Below, piece after piece: positions 1 through 9,144 of a stretch of DNA of 64,000 bases. The DNA lies in contig NZ_CP017147.1 of assembly GCF_001741865.1 (NCBI RefSeq), positions 4,393,001-4,457,000 on the forward strand, read 5' to 3'. The DNA comes from Bosea vaviloviae. Lineage in GTDB: Bacteria > Pseudomonadota > Alphaproteobacteria > Rhizobiales > Beijerinckiaceae. Made by a program: the position numbers and the translations under genes. The number at the start of each line of letters is the position of its first letter. Positions within the stretch are counted from its first letter, which is position 1. The notes beneath the pieces are model-generated. The model was not told the DNA's origin and ran no database searches. It was given only the letters and a program-made list of their open reading frames with translations.

Positions 1-1305
1 CTCGATTTGACGGCCGCGGCCGATAGCCAGCGCATCGGCTGGAACATCCTTCGTGATCACCGAGCCCGAGCCGATGATGGCCCGGTCGCCGATCGTCACC
101 GGCGCAACCAGCGCGGAATTGGAGCCGACGAAGGCGCCGGCCCCGATCGTCGTCTTGTACTTGAAGAAGCCATCATAGTTGCAGGTGATGGTGCCGGCGC
201 CGATATTGGCATCGGCGCCGACACTGGCATCGCCGATATAGGTGAGATGGCTGACCTTGGCGCCTTCGCCGATATCGGCTGCCTTGATCTCCACGAAATT
301 GCCGACCTTGGCATTGGCGCCGAGCTTTGCGCCCGGACGCAGGCGGCCATAGGGGCCGACCGTCGCGCCAGGGCCGACATCCGCCCCCTCCAGATGCGAA
401 AAGGCGTGGATGACTGCGCCGTCAGCGACAGTGACGCCTGGGCCGAAGACGACATTGGGCTCGACCAGCACATCTTGCCCCAACCGCGTGTCGAAGCTGA
501 AGAACACCGTCTCAGGCGCGATCAAGGTCGCGCCCTGCTTCATCGCCTCCAGTCGCTTGCGTCTTTGGAAATCGGCTTCCGCGGCAGCAAGTTGCGCGCG
601 ATCGTTGACGCCCTGCACCTCGCTCTCGGCGGCCTGCAGCGCGACCGCCTTCAGCCCTCGTTCGCGCGCGACGCCGACGGCATCGGTCAGGTAGAACTCG
701 CCTTGTGCATTGGCGCTCCCGATCGCCTCCAGGATTGATAGCGCCTGGCGGCCGTCGAGTGCCATCAGCCCGGCATTGCACAGGCGGATCGCGCGCTGCG
801 CCTCGGTTGCGTCCTTGTGCTCGACGATGGCCACGAGTTCGCCGTCCCTGGTCACGAACCGCCCATAGCCGGCCGGATCTTGCGCCTCGAAGCCAAGCGC
901 GGCGACGCTCGCCCCCTCGGCCAGAGCCTGGCGGAGGCCGAGTAAGGTCTGCGGCCGGATGAGAGGCGTATCCGCGAAGGCGACGAGGATGTCGTCATGC
1001 TTGCCCGACAGCGCCTCGCGCGCCGCGAGTACGGCATGGGCCGTGCCGCGTCGCTCGGCCTGGATCGCGATCGCAGCCGAGGGCAGCAGCGCGCGGACCT
1101 CGCTTGCGACATCGGGCCGGTCGGGGCCGATCACGACCACGACCGTATCGGCTCCGGCCTCCGCCACGGCAGCGAGCGCATGGGCTAGAAGCGAGCGGCC
1201 ACCGACCTCGTGCAGCACCTTCGGCTGCCGCGATTTCATGCGCGTGCCCTCGCCTGCCGCAAGAATGATGGCGAGACAGGACCGGTCGGACTGCATTTTG
1301 GTCAT
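1..1305 (-). CDS. glmU: Bifunctional GlmU, 3' end cut by window edge
   Basis: Bifunctional enzyme that acetylates glucosamine-1-phosphate and then uridylylates it to UDP-GlcNAc, the cytoplasmic precursor of peptidoglycan and lipid A. The reverse strand reads [20 protein letters not shown] from an ATG at 1305, with the nucleotidyltransferase signature [11 protein letters not shown] near residues 15-25. From about residue 250 it shows the hexapeptide repeats of a left-handed beta helix (acetyltransferase half). An AGGGAA ribosome site precedes the ATG. All 435 codons in the window are open; the last residues seen are [11 protein letters not shown], so probably only some 15-20 residues are missing beyond base 1. 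It is divergent from opgG. Confidence 0.97.
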   Translation of the reverse strand, partial: MTKMQSDRSCLAIILAAGEGTRMKSRQPKVLHEVGGRSLLAHALAAVAEAGADTVVVVIGPDRPDVASEVRALLPSAAIAIQAERRGTAHAVLAAREALSGKHDDILVAFADTPLIRPQTLLGLRQALAEGASVAALGFEAQDPAGYGRFVTRDGELVAIVEHKDATEAQRAIRLCNAGLMALDGRQALSILEAIGSANAQGEFYLTDAVGVARERGLKAVALQAAESEVQGVNDRAQLAAAEADFQRRKRLEAMKQGATLIAPETVFFSFDTRLGQDVLVEPNVVFGPGVTVADGAVIHAFSHLEGADVGPGATVGPYGRLRPGAKLGANAKVGNFVEIKAADIGEGAKVSHLTYIGDASVGADANIGAGTITCNYDGFFKYKTTIGAGAFVGSNSALVAPVTIGDRAIIGSGSVITKDVPADALAIGRGRQIE

Positions 1306-1608
1306 GATTATCGTTTCCCTTGGCGCCCCAACGGCAAATCCTGCCGGTCACTTCCTGGGTCGTCGCTGGCGATCTGGTGCATGGTGGTGTTGCGAACGCC
1401 GTGGATAGCCGATCCTGTCGGCATTTGCCAAAGTCGCTTCCGAGAGCTGCCGTTGCGGCGCAGCTGGTCGGCAGGTGGCGGCATTGTATACGGCGACGTA
1501 AGAAACAGTCTCTAGGAACGCGACCATCTGCATTTTCCCGACGCAAACGCTTTTCACGTTGCCAGAAAATGCTCTAGAAGCGCGAGAGGGCGAGGGCGTC
1601 GCCCGTCT
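1306..1608. other. Divergent intergenic region glmU/opgG
   Basis: About 300 bases without a convincing gene. It must hold the divergent promoters of glmU (leftward) and opgG (rightward), but I see no hexamer pair good enough to call. No RNA gene or strong hairpin was recognised. Confidence 0.5.
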
Positions 1609-3180
1609 ATGTTGGATATCATGTCGAAATCCTTGAATCGTCGGCAGTTTCTGGAAGGCGCGGCGATCGGCCTGGCCTCCGCTCCGCTGATCGGCGCGAC
1701 GCCGGCGGCTGCGCAAAGCAACTGGGCGGCGCTGGTTCAGTCCGTGATCGCTGAGGGCCAGAAATTCGACCCGGCCCTGGTCGTCGAGACCGCGCGGCAA
1801 CTGGCGCGTCGCCCGTTGGTGCCGGTCGTCACGACCGATCTGCCGGACGGTTATACCGCCCTGCCCTTCGATCAGTATTCGGGAATCAGGGCGCAACCCG
1901 GCGGCCTGATCTGGGCCGGAGAGAATCGCGGCTTCACCATCGAGCCGCTGCATCGCGGCTATGTCTTCTCCAGCCCGGTCAGCCTGTTCACGGTCGAGGA
2001 CGAAATCGTGCGCCGCGTCGCCTTCGACCGCGGCAAGTTCGACTATGGCCGCGTCACCCCGCCGCCGGCGAATGTCGACCTGCAATTCTCCGGGATGCGG
2101 ATCGCGACCGGGCTGGAGCGACCTTACGAGGTTGCGATCTTCCAGGGCGCGACCTTCTTTCGTTCGCTGGCGCGCGGCCAGAACTACGGCTCGACGGCGC
2201 GGGCGCTGATCCTGCGGCCGGGCGAGACGCGCGGTGAAGAGATTCCGTTCTTCCGCGCTTTCTGGATCGAGCGGCCGAGCCCCGCTTCCGGCTCGCTCGT
2301 CATCCACGCATTGCTCGATTCGGAAAGCCTCACCGGCGCAGTGCGGATGACATTGCGGCCCGGCGACGTCACCCTGATCGATGTCGAGATGACGCTGTTT
2401 GCGCGGCAAGCGCTCGACCATGTCGGGCTGGGCTGCACGATGGGCACCTTCCTGTCGGGCCCACAGAGCCGGCGCACCTTCGACGACCTGCGCCCCTCCG
2501 TGCATGAGGTGTCCGGCGTGCAGATGCTGACAGGCAATGGCGAATGGATCTACCGCCCCGTGAACAATCCCGCGACCTTGCAGGTTTCGTCCTTCATGGA
2601 TTCCAACCCGCGCGGTTTCGGCCTGGTCGAGCGCGAGCGCGACCCTGCAGCCTTCCAGGATGACGACCAGCGTTTCGAATTGAGGCCGAGCGTCTGGGTC
2701 GAGCCACTCGGCGAATGGGGCGCGGGTTCGGTGCAGCTCATCGAGATCCCCAGCGATTCCGACGTGAACAAGAACGTCATCCTCTATTGGCGGCCGCGTC
2801 AGGTGCTGGCGCCGGGCAGCGAGACGACACTGGCCTATCGGCAGGCCTGGTGCTGGCAGCCGCCGGAACGGCCGGCGCTGGCAGTCTCGGGGCGCGTGCG
2901 GCAAGGACGCGGCTCCCAAGCCCGCCGCCGCCGCTTCATCGTCGACTTCACCGGCGACCGCCTGGCCGATGCCGCGGTCGTCGCGTCCACCCGCGCCAAT
3001 ATCACCGCGACGCCGGGCACGATCCAGAATGTCCGGATCTGGCCCTATCCAGAGCGCAAGCTGATGCGCGTCGGCTTCGAGGTCGATCCCGGCACGGAGA
3101 ATTTGAGCGAGCTCAGGCTCGTCTTGCAGTCCGGCGGTCAGCCGGTCTCGGAAACTTGGTTGAATCGATGGACGTGGTGA
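1609..3180 (+). CDS. opgG: Periplasmic glucan biosynthesis protein OpgG/MdoG family
   Basis: Periplasmic protein needed for osmoregulated periplasmic glucan (OPG) synthesis, thought to branch or process the nascent beta-glucan made by OpgH. 523 residues, the usual family length. The N-terminus carries a twin-arginine signal (NRRQFLEGAAIG, about residues 10-21) followed by a hydrophobic stretch and a likely cleavage after ATPAAA, so export is by Tat. Tat export also characterises the paralogue OpgD, but the 13-nt overlap with opgH makes OpgG the better name. ATG codons at 1609 and 1621 are both possible starts; GAGGGCGAGGGCG lies just upstream. Confidence 0.9.
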   Translation: MLDIMSKSLNRRQFLEGAAIGLASAPLIGATPAAAQSNWAALVQSVIAEGQKFDPALVVETARQLARRPLVPVVTTDLPDGYTALPFDQYSGIRAQPGGLIWAGENRGFTIEPLHRGYVFSSPVSLFTVEDEIVRRVAFDRGKFDYGRVTPPPANVDLQFSGMRIATGLERPYEVAIFQGATFFRSLARGQNYGSTARALILRPGETRGEEIPFFRAFWIERPSPASGSLVIHALLDSESLTGAVRMTLRPGDVTLIDVEMTLFARQALDHVGLGCTMGTFLSGPQSRRTFDDLRPSVHEVSGVQMLTGNGEWIYRPVNNPATLQVSSFMDSNPRGFGLVERERDPAAFQDDDQRFELRPSVWVEPLGEWGAGSVQLIEIPSDSDVNKNVILYWRPRQVLAPGSETTLAYRQAWCWQPPERPALAVSGRVRQGRGSQARRRRFIVDFTGDRLADAAVVASTRANITATPGTIQNVRIWPYPERKLMRVGFEVDPGTENLSELRLVLQSGGQPVSETWLNRWTW

Positions 3181-5354
3181 CCGCAGCGCGCCCGGATACG
3201 GCTACTGGGATTGAAGCGCGACGCTATGCGGTCAGCGCCGAGCCGGCGACACCGCCCGAGAACCGGCTGCACATGCCGGTGCAATCCTTCCGGAGCTGGA
3301 AGGCGTCCGACCGGCGCAAGCCCGCTGTGCCGAAGCTCTGGACGACGCCCTGGCTGAAACGGCTGTTCGTGTTCGGCGGCGGGATGGTGCTGACGGCCTA
3401 TGGCGCCTGGGAAATGTACAATGTCGTGTCGGTCAGCCGCACGACTTCGCTGCAGTACGTCTTGCTCGTGCTGTTCACGGTCAATTTCTCATGGATCGCA
3501 CTAGCCTTCACCAGCGCATTGCTGGGCTTCTTCGGACTTCTGGTCGGAAGCGGACGCACGAGCCGGGTCGAGACGCTGCAGCACCGCACCGTCGTGGTGA
3601 TGCCGATCTACAATGAATCGACGGCGCGGACCTTCGCTGCGCTCGCCGCCATCAAGGAATCCGTCGAGGCGACGGGCCTTGGCGCGCATTTCGACTATTT
3701 CATCGTCTCCGACACGACCAATGCCGATGTCTGGATCGCCGAGGAACGCGCCTTCCTGGCACTGCGCGAAAAGCTCGGTCCCGAAGCCCGCGTCTATTAC
3801 CGGCATCGGCCGAAGAACCACCACCGCAAGGCCGGCAACATCGCCGATTTCGTCACGCGTTGGGGCGGGTATTACGAGCATATGGTCGTGCTCGACGCCG
3901 ACAGCCTGATGACCGGCACCTGCATCGTCCGGCTGGCAGCGGCGATGGAGGCCGATCCCGATTCCGGCATCATCCAGTCGCTGCCGCTGATCATCAACCG
4001 CAACACCTTCTTCGCGCGGCTCCAGCAATTCGCCGCCCGCGTCTATGGCCCCGTCATCGCGACCGGGCTCGCCATGTGGTCGGGCCGCGACGGCAACTAC
4101 TGGGGCCACAACGCGATCATCCGCACGAAAGCCTTTGCCGATCATTGCGGCCTGCCTGACCTGAAGGGCAAGCCGCCCTTCGGCGGTCATGTGCTGAGCC
4201 ACGATTTCGTCGAGGCGGCATTGATGCGCCGTGCCGGCTGGTCGGTCTATATGCTGCCCGACCTGACGGGGTCCTATGAGGAAAGCCCGCCCTCGCTGAT
4301 CGACATCTCGGTGCGCGACCGACGCTGGTGCCAGGGCAATCTGCAACATTCGCGCATCATCGGGGCGAAGGGCTTCGTCTGGTCGACGCGCCAGCATTTC
4401 GCCACCGGCATCATGGGCTATCTCGCCTCGCCCTTCTGGTTGATGCAGCTGGTCGTCGGTATCTTGATCGTGCTGCAGGTCAATTACGCGCGGCCGGAAT
4501 ATTTCACGCAGGAGTTCACGCTCTTCCCGGTCTGGCCGCGCTTCGACCCCGAGCGCGCCTTGAACCTGTTTGCGCTGACCATGGCGATCCTGCTCGCGCC
4601 GAAAGGCTTCGGGCTCGTCCTGACCCTGATCAACGGCAAGCTCCGGCGGGCCGGCGGCGGCGCGATCAGGCTGATCTTCTCGGCCTTGCTCGAGATCCTG
4701 TTCTCCGCCTTCTTCGCGCCGATCATGATGCTGATCCAGTCCGGCTCGGTCTTCCAGATCCTGCTCGGGCGCGACACCGGCTGGAATCCGCAGCGGCGCG
4801 ACGACGGCTCGATCCCGCTGAAGGACATCATCCGCCGGCACCGGACCCACACGGTGCTCGGGGTCGTCGCCGGCATCTCGGCCTTCATGATCGCGACATC
4901 GCTGTTTGCCTGGATGTCGCCCACGATCGTCGGCCTCGTGCTGGCGATTCCCTTGTCCTGGGCGTCGGGGCAGTTGGGGCTGGGCCTCTGGCTGAAGCGG
5001 CACAAATTACTGGTGACGCCAGAGGAAGGCGACCCGCCAGCCATCGCGCTGCGGGCGAACGCGCTGCAGGCTGAATTCGCCGAGGCCGGCTTCGACGAGG
5101 CAGACGGGCTCGTGGCGCTTCATGCCGACGCAGCTTTGCGCCACGCCCATGACATGATGCTGCCGGAGGGCCAACCGCGCCGGCGCGGCGAGATCGAGCC
5201 CGACCGCGCCGTGGCGCAGGCCAAGCTCGTCGATGCCGAGACGATCGAGGATGCCGCGATCTGGCTGAAGCCCAAGGAACGCATGGTCGTGCTGCACGAC
5301 CGGGCGCTCGTCGGCCTGCTGGCGACCCTGCCCAAAGAGCGCGCCTCGGCCTGA
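3168..5354 (+). CDS. opgH: Glucans biosynthesis glucosyltransferase OpgH/MdoH
   Basis: Inner-membrane family 2 glucosyltransferase that polymerises UDP-glucose into the beta-glucan backbone of OPGs and extrudes it to the periplasm. 728 residues from the ATG at 3168, which overlaps the end of opgG by 13 nt and implies translational coupling. Two membrane segments lie near residues 66-84 and 97-127. The GT2 core follows, with the metal-binding DAD at about 243-245 (VLDADS) and the processive-transferase motif RDRRWCQGN at about 385-393. Several membrane helices follow. The reading frame is open far upstream, but everything before 3168 is antiparallel-phase shadow inside opgG. Confidence 0.95.
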   Translation: MDVVTAARPDTATGIEARRYAVSAEPATPPENRLHMPVQSFRSWKASDRRKPAVPKLWTTPWLKRLFVFGGGMVLTAYGAWEMYNVVSVSRTTSLQYVLLVLFTVNFSWIALAFTSALLGFFGLLVGSGRTSRVETLQHRTVVVMPIYNESTARTFAALAAIKESVEATGLGAHFDYFIVSDTTNADVWIAEERAFLALREKLGPEARVYYRHRPKNHHRKAGNIADFVTRWGGYYEHMVVLDADSLMTGTCIVRLAAAMEADPDSGIIQSLPLIINRNTFFARLQQFAARVYGPVIATGLAMWSGRDGNYWGHNAIIRTKAFADHCGLPDLKGKPPFGGHVLSHDFVEAALMRRAGWSVYMLPDLTGSYEESPPSLIDISVRDRRWCQGNLQHSRIIGAKGFVWSTRQHFATGIMGYLASPFWLMQLVVGILIVLQVNYARPEYFTQEFTLFPVWPRFDPERALNLFALTMAILLAPKGFGLVLTLINGKLRRAGGGAIRLIFSALLEILFSAFFAPIMMLIQSGSVFQILLGRDTGWNPQRRDDGSIPLKDIIRRHRTHTVLGVVAGISAFMIATSLFAWMSPTIVGLVLAIPLSWASGQLGLGLWLKRHKLLVTPEEGDPPAIALRANALQAEFAEAGFDEADGLVALHADAALRHAHDMMLPEGQPRRRGEIEPDRAVAQAKLVDAETIEDAAIWLKPKERMVVLHDRALVGLLATLPKERASA

Positions 5355-5371
5355 AGCGGCGTCTTGCGCGA

Positions 5372-5776
5372 TCAGTAGCTCATCGCGGCGGCGTTGATCA
5401 CGCCAGCCGCCAATGAGGCGGCTCCGAGGAAGAGCGCCGCGGCGAGTTCTCCCGAGGCGATCCGCGACGACAGGTTGGGCAGCACCAGCCGCACCAGCGC
5501 ATAGACGACCAGTTGCACGATGATGGCGACGATGCCCCAGACCGCGAGATCCACGATCGTCGTGGAATGGACGATGGCGCTCGACAAGGGCAGCGCGAAG
5601 CCGATCAGGCTCAAGCCCAGCGAGAGCGCGGCAGCGATGTTGTTCTGACGGATCAGGCCGAACTCGTTATGCGAGGTCGCAAGCGTGTAGATCAGCAGAT
5701 ACAGGCCGACGAGCGCCAGCGAGCCGGCGAAGAACAGGGCGAAATCCGGAAGTTTCGCCAAAGCTTCAGCTATCAT
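5372..5776 (-). CDS. DUF350 membrane protein (YjfL-like), copy 1
   Basis: 134-residue integral membrane protein of the DUF350 family, with four hydrophobic segments and the family pattern of an acidic/polar motif between helices 1 and 2 (NEFGLIRQNNIAAALSLG). Molecular function is unknown. E. coli YjfL is the named relative and lies with yjfM (DUF1190) and yjfC (glutathionylspermidine-synthase-like). The same three families are found here at 6794-8994, so this copy probably belongs to that system although a VOC gene separates it. It converges on opgH with only 17 nt between the stops. Confidence 0.85.
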   Translation of the reverse strand: MIAEALAKLPDFALFFAGSLALVGLYLLIYTLATSHNEFGLIRQNNIAAALSLGLSLIGFALPLSSAIVHSTTIVDLAVWGIVAIIVQLVVYALVRLVLPNLSSRIASGELAAALFLGAASLAAGVINAAAMSY

Positions 5777-5812
5777 GGATGGCCCTGTCCCGTTCGCCGG
5801 GACAGGATGGCT

Positions 5813-6697
5813 TCAACCCTGCTCGAAGGCAATGACGCAGCCCAGCGCCGCCGCCGCCGGCACGACAATGCGCTCCTCGCTCTGTGCGAAGGGAATGCCC
5901 GCTGCGCTCAGCCGCGCGGCGATGGCTTCGAGATCCGCCACCGTCACGCAAAATCCGAGGAAGCGCGCCGGCGTCGGGTCGGGCTCGACATGGTAGATCG
6001 CACTCGCGGCCTCGCCGTCGAGCACGTCGATGCGACCGCGCGGCAGGTCCAGGACGTAGTCCTCATTGCCCTCGAGGATTTCGGCCCCGCCGGTGAAGGC
6101 GGTGAGGAAGGCGCGGTGCTGCTCGGGCTCGTCCGTCACCAGGATCGCCGCAGACAGCCCGGTCGCGCCGTTCTCATGCTGCTGGAAGGCCGGATTCCAG
6201 AAATTCTGCGGCTCGTGCTGCTCGCAGACGAAGAAGCCGCATTCGGGCGCGGCGGCATCGTCGGCAAAGGCGAGCGAGAACGCGACGCGCACCTCCTCCC
6301 CGCTCGGGCGGCGCGCCTGCCGCTCGAAGAAGAAGGGCTCGAAGGCGCCGATGCCGGCGGCCTTGAAGGCGAGATTGTCGGCCTTGGCGTCCTGGCTTTC
6401 CAGAACCAGCATCGACATGCCCTCGCCGCGCTCCAGGGCATCGCGCACGAAAGCCCCGAAGGAGAAGCGACCCGGCGCAGGCTCCGGAATCGATTCGGCA
6501 TCGCCGATGGTGATCAGCTCCAGGAAGGAGCCTGGAAACTGGACGATCCGATTCTGTGTGCCCCAGGGATGGCTGTTGCGTGCTCCAACCCGGAAGCCGA
6601 GCTTCTCATAGAACGCGCCGGCGGCGTCGAGATCGCGCACGCCGATGACGAGATGGTCGAGGCCGCGAGGGGCCGGGGCGGAGATGGGAGCAGGCAT
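5813..6697 (-). CDS. VOC family protein (two glyoxalase-like modules)
   Basis: 294 residues from the ATG at 6697 (MPAPISAPAPRGLDHLVIGV). Two vicinal-oxygen-chelate modules are visible: the first opens with GLDHLVIGVRDLDAAGAFYE, the second lies in the C-terminal half and ends with a glyoxalase-like VTVADLEAIAARLSAAGIPF stretch. The length and N-terminal pattern fit the 'glyoxalase-like domain' group. Substrate unknown. A TTG 15 nt upstream is in frame but neither start has a strong ribosome site. It lies between the ATP-grasp ligase and the DUF350 gene on the same strand, so it may be co-transcribed with them. Confidence 0.85.
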   Translation of the reverse strand: MPAPISAPAPRGLDHLVIGVRDLDAAGAFYEKLGFRVGARNSHPWGTQNRIVQFPGSFLELITIGDAESIPEPAPGRFSFGAFVRDALERGEGMSMLVLESQDAKADNLAFKAAGIGAFEPFFFERQARRPSGEEVRVAFSLAFADDAAAPECGFFVCEQHEPQNFWNPAFQQHENGATGLSAAILVTDEPEQHRAFLTAFTGGAEILEGNEDYVLDLPRGRIDVLDGEAASAIYHVEPDPTPARFLGFCVTVADLEAIAARLSAAGIPFAQSEERIVVPAAAALGCVIAFEQG

Positions 6698-6793
6698 GGC
6701 GATGACTCGCAAGGCAGGAGGCTCGGACAGCTCCTTGTCTAGCAGGTCATCGGGCGCAGGTCATGGCGTGATGCAAGTCATGGTTCGATCAGC

Positions 6794-7963
6794 TCATGGC
6801 TCGATATAGTGCGGCAGGAAGCGCGAGGTATTCTTGGTGATCGGCGTCGTATCCTCGCGGATGCAGAGACCGCAGGCCTGCGAGGCGACGAGCCAGGAGC
6901 CGATCACCGCGTAGTTTCCATCGGACTGGAATAAATTGGTCGCGGCGTCCTGCAGGATGAAGCCCTCGGCGCCATAGGGACCGTCATCGCTGTCCAGCAC
7001 CTTGCCGCGCTCCAGCAAGGTGATGTTGGCACCCTCGCGCGAATAGAGCGGCTTGCGAACCCGGCGCGGCGACAGGCTTTCGCAGCGAGGATCGCCCTCG
7101 AAGAAGGCCGGCAGCAGGTTGGGATGGCCGGGTTCCATCTCCCAGAGGCAAGCAAGCAAACCCTTGTTCGAGAGCAGTGACTTCCACGGCGGTTCGATGA
7201 ACTGGCAGCGCGAGCCCGCGAGCGCGCTGGCATAGCGTTCGCGGAAGAGCCATTCCCAGGGGTAGAGCTTGAACAAGGTCTCGATCGGCACATTGGAGCC
7301 GTCGCAGAAGCGGCCATCGCTGAGCAGGCCGATTTCTTCGATGAAGGTGAAGCGGGCGTCGAGCCCGGCCTGCTTGGCGCAATCGAGCAGATAATCGACC
7401 GTGCCCTTGTCCTCGGCGCTCTCCTGCACGCAAGCGAGATGCAAGCGATAGGGCGACGGCGCGCGCAGCCCGGCAAGGGCTGCAATCAAGCGCTCATGCA
7501 ATGAATTGAACTGGTCGCAACCGGCGGGCAAGCTGCCGTTCGCCATGGCGCGCTCAAGCCAGTCCCATTGCACGACACTCGATTCGAACAGGGCTGTCGG
7601 CGTGTCGGCATTATATTCGAGCAGCTTGGCCGGCCCCCGTCCGTCATAGGCCAGGTCGAGCCGGCCATAGAGATTGCGCTCGCCGCGCTGCCAGCTCTCA
7701 CGGATGAAGGCCCATTGCGCGTCGGGAATGGCGAGCCGGGTCAGGACCGCGTCATCGTCGATCGCCTTCTCGATGAAGGCGAAGCAGAGCTGCTCGATCG
7801 CCTCGGTCGGCGCCTCGATATCGCGCTCGATCTCTTCCAGCGTGAAGGCATAGGCCGTGCGCTCGTCCCAATAGGTCGCGCCGTCAATGGTGTGGAAGGC
7901 AAAGCCGAGGCGCTCGACCTGGGCCTGCCAATCGGCGCGTGCTTCGAAGACGACGCGGCGCAT
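6794..7963 (-). CDS. Glutathionylspermidine synthase-like ATP-grasp ligase (YjfC type)
   Basis: 389 residues related to the C-terminal synthetase half of glutathionylspermidine synthase, lacking the amidase domain. ATP-grasp-like features are visible: NLYGRLDLAYDGRGPAKLLE and EYNADTP near residues 105-130, EPPWKSLLSNKG, and a basic/Gly segment KPLYSREGANITL towards the C-terminus. The family forms amide bonds using ATP; for this stand-alone group the substrate is unknown. The ATG at 7963 follows the stop of the DUF1190 gene by one nucleotide (TGA-G-ATG), so the two are translationally coupled. The open frame extends upstream through DUF1190, but that part is shadow. Confidence 0.88.
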   Translation of the reverse strand: MRRVVFEARADWQAQVERLGFAFHTIDGATYWDERTAYAFTLEEIERDIEAPTEAIEQLCFAFIEKAIDDDAVLTRLAIPDAQWAFIRESWQRGERNLYGRLDLAYDGRGPAKLLEYNADTPTALFESSVVQWDWLERAMANGSLPAGCDQFNSLHERLIAALAGLRAPSPYRLHLACVQESAEDKGTVDYLLDCAKQAGLDARFTFIEEIGLLSDGRFCDGSNVPIETLFKLYPWEWLFRERYASALAGSRCQFIEPPWKSLLSNKGLLACLWEMEPGHPNLLPAFFEGDPRCESLSPRRVRKPLYSREGANITLLERGKVLDSDDGPYGAEGFILQDAATNLFQSDGNYAVIGSWLVASQACGLCIREDTTPITKNTSRFLPHYIEP

Positions 7964-7964
7964 C

Positions 7965-8579
7965 TCAGGACGAGGATGAGGAACTGAAGGAATGCGAGGT
8001 CGAGCCAAAGCCGCCGCGCGATGTCGTGCTCGTGCTCGCGACCCCACTGACGGTGCCGCTACGCGCCACCACAGCCGCGCCGGAGGTCGTCGAATAGGCG
8101 CGCGACGAGGAGCCGCTGCGGCCGCCATAGCTGCCTCCGCCGCTGCTGCTCGATGAGGAGCGGGCCTGCTGGCATTCCTGCGCCGGGCTGCCGGGCGGGC
8201 AGGCCTGTTGTGTCGGCGGCAACAGGGGCTGTGCCGCTCCGCCGCCCTGGCTGAGGCTGCGGGCGAGCATGATGCCTGCGAGTGCGGGGACAATGACCTG
8301 CGCTCCGTTCCAGACCGCGCTTCGGCACGAGCCTGAGCCATATTCGGTCTCGCAGGCGCTGGTGCTGGTGAATTTCTTCGCGTCACGCAAATGATTGGCC
8401 GTGGCCTCGTTGAAGCGCGCCTCGCATTGGCTCGACGAGAGCTGCCCTGCGGCGCGGCATTCGGCGAGGCTGTTATAGACGAAACTATCCTCCTGCGTGT
8501 CGTCGCCGGAATTGGCCCATATCGTCGCGACCAGGACGACGCCCGCCGCCGCCAGGCCAATCTGGGTCGAGCGCTTCAT
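7965..8579 (-). CDS. DUF1190 family protein with Ser/Gly-rich tail (YjfM-like)
   Basis: 204 residues. An N-terminal hydrophobic segment (about residues 7-22, IGLAAAGVVLVATIWAN) acts as anchor or signal. A domain with several cysteines follows (LAECRAAGQLSSSQCE, SACETEYGSGSCRSA), typical of DUF1190. The last 65 or so residues are low-complexity Ser/Gly (RSSSSSSGGGSYGGRSGSSS and a terminal run of six Ser). GGGGGAGGCGGG is an excellent ribosome site before the ATG. E. coli YjfM is the named relative. It sits between DUF350 (13 nt upstream) and the ATP-grasp ligase (1 nt downstream). Function unknown; the tail could be a ligase substrate, which is my inference. Confidence 0.85.
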   Translation of the reverse strand: MKRSTQIGLAAAGVVLVATIWANSGDDTQEDSFVYNSLAECRAAGQLSSSQCEARFNEATANHLRDAKKFTSTSACETEYGSGSCRSAVWNGAQVIVPALAGIMLARSLSQGGGAAQPLLPPTQQACPPGSPAQECQQARSSSSSSGGGSYGGRSGSSSRAYSTTSGAAVVARSGTVSGVASTSTTSRGGFGSTSHSFSSSSSS

Positions 8580-8592
8580 GCCCGCCTCCCCC

Positions 8593-8994
8593 TCAGGCCG
8601 TCATGCTGGCCGCAGCCAGCGTGCCGGAGATCACGGCAATGACGGCCAGCATCGCCGCCGAAGGCAGGCGATCTTCCTCGATCTTGCGCGAAAGCTCGGG
8701 GATCAGAATGCGCGCCAGCCCATAGGCGCCGAACTGGATGATCATCGCGGCGAGGCCCCAGAGCACGAGGTCGGGGATGCTGCTGGCCTGTGCGATTGCC
8801 TTTTCAAGCGGGATCGAGAAGCCGGTGACATTGCCGCCGAGCGCCACGGCCGCCGAGAGGTTGCCACCGCGGATCAGGGCAATCTCGTCATGGGCGGTCA
8901 AGCGCAGATAGACCGCAGCGAAACAGGCGATCAGCGCCACGCCAAGTGCGAAATAGAGCAGAAACGCGGGAAGCCCCGCCATCGAGATCGCCAT
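8593..8994 (-). CDS. DUF350 membrane protein, copy 2
   Basis: 133 residues from the ATG at 8994 (MAISMAGLPAFLLYF), matching copy 1 at 5372-5776 in length and in its four-helix plan, with the corresponding polar motif (HDEIALIRGGNLSAAVALGG). The open frame continues about 40 codons upstream, but those residues are polar, unlike any DUF350 N-terminus, so the shorter start is preferred; an ATG at 8982 is also possible. It is the first gene of the DUF350-DUF1190-ligase unit. Function unknown; paralogous to copy 1. Confidence 0.85.
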   Translation of the reverse strand: MAISMAGLPAFLLYFALGVALIACFAAVYLRLTAHDEIALIRGGNLSAAVALGGNVTGFSIPLEKAIAQASSIPDLVLWGLAAMIIQFGAYGLARILIPELSRKIEEDRLPSAAMLAVIAVISGTLAAASMTA

Positions 8995-9144
8995 GCCGCT
9001 CGCCCCCGGGCCGCAAGATTCAGTCCGGTGACTATACGTGAGTTGTGCCGCAACGCCAGTGCACCGAAGCTCGGACGATCTCGAAGTTCGGCGGGTCGTA
9101 TAGACACCTTCCAAGCCCGGTCAGGATTGCGGTAGCTTGCCTTC

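Noticed and set aside
1348..2919. 523-codon frame opposite opgG
   Set aside because: Antisense shadow; opgG has signal peptide and family length.
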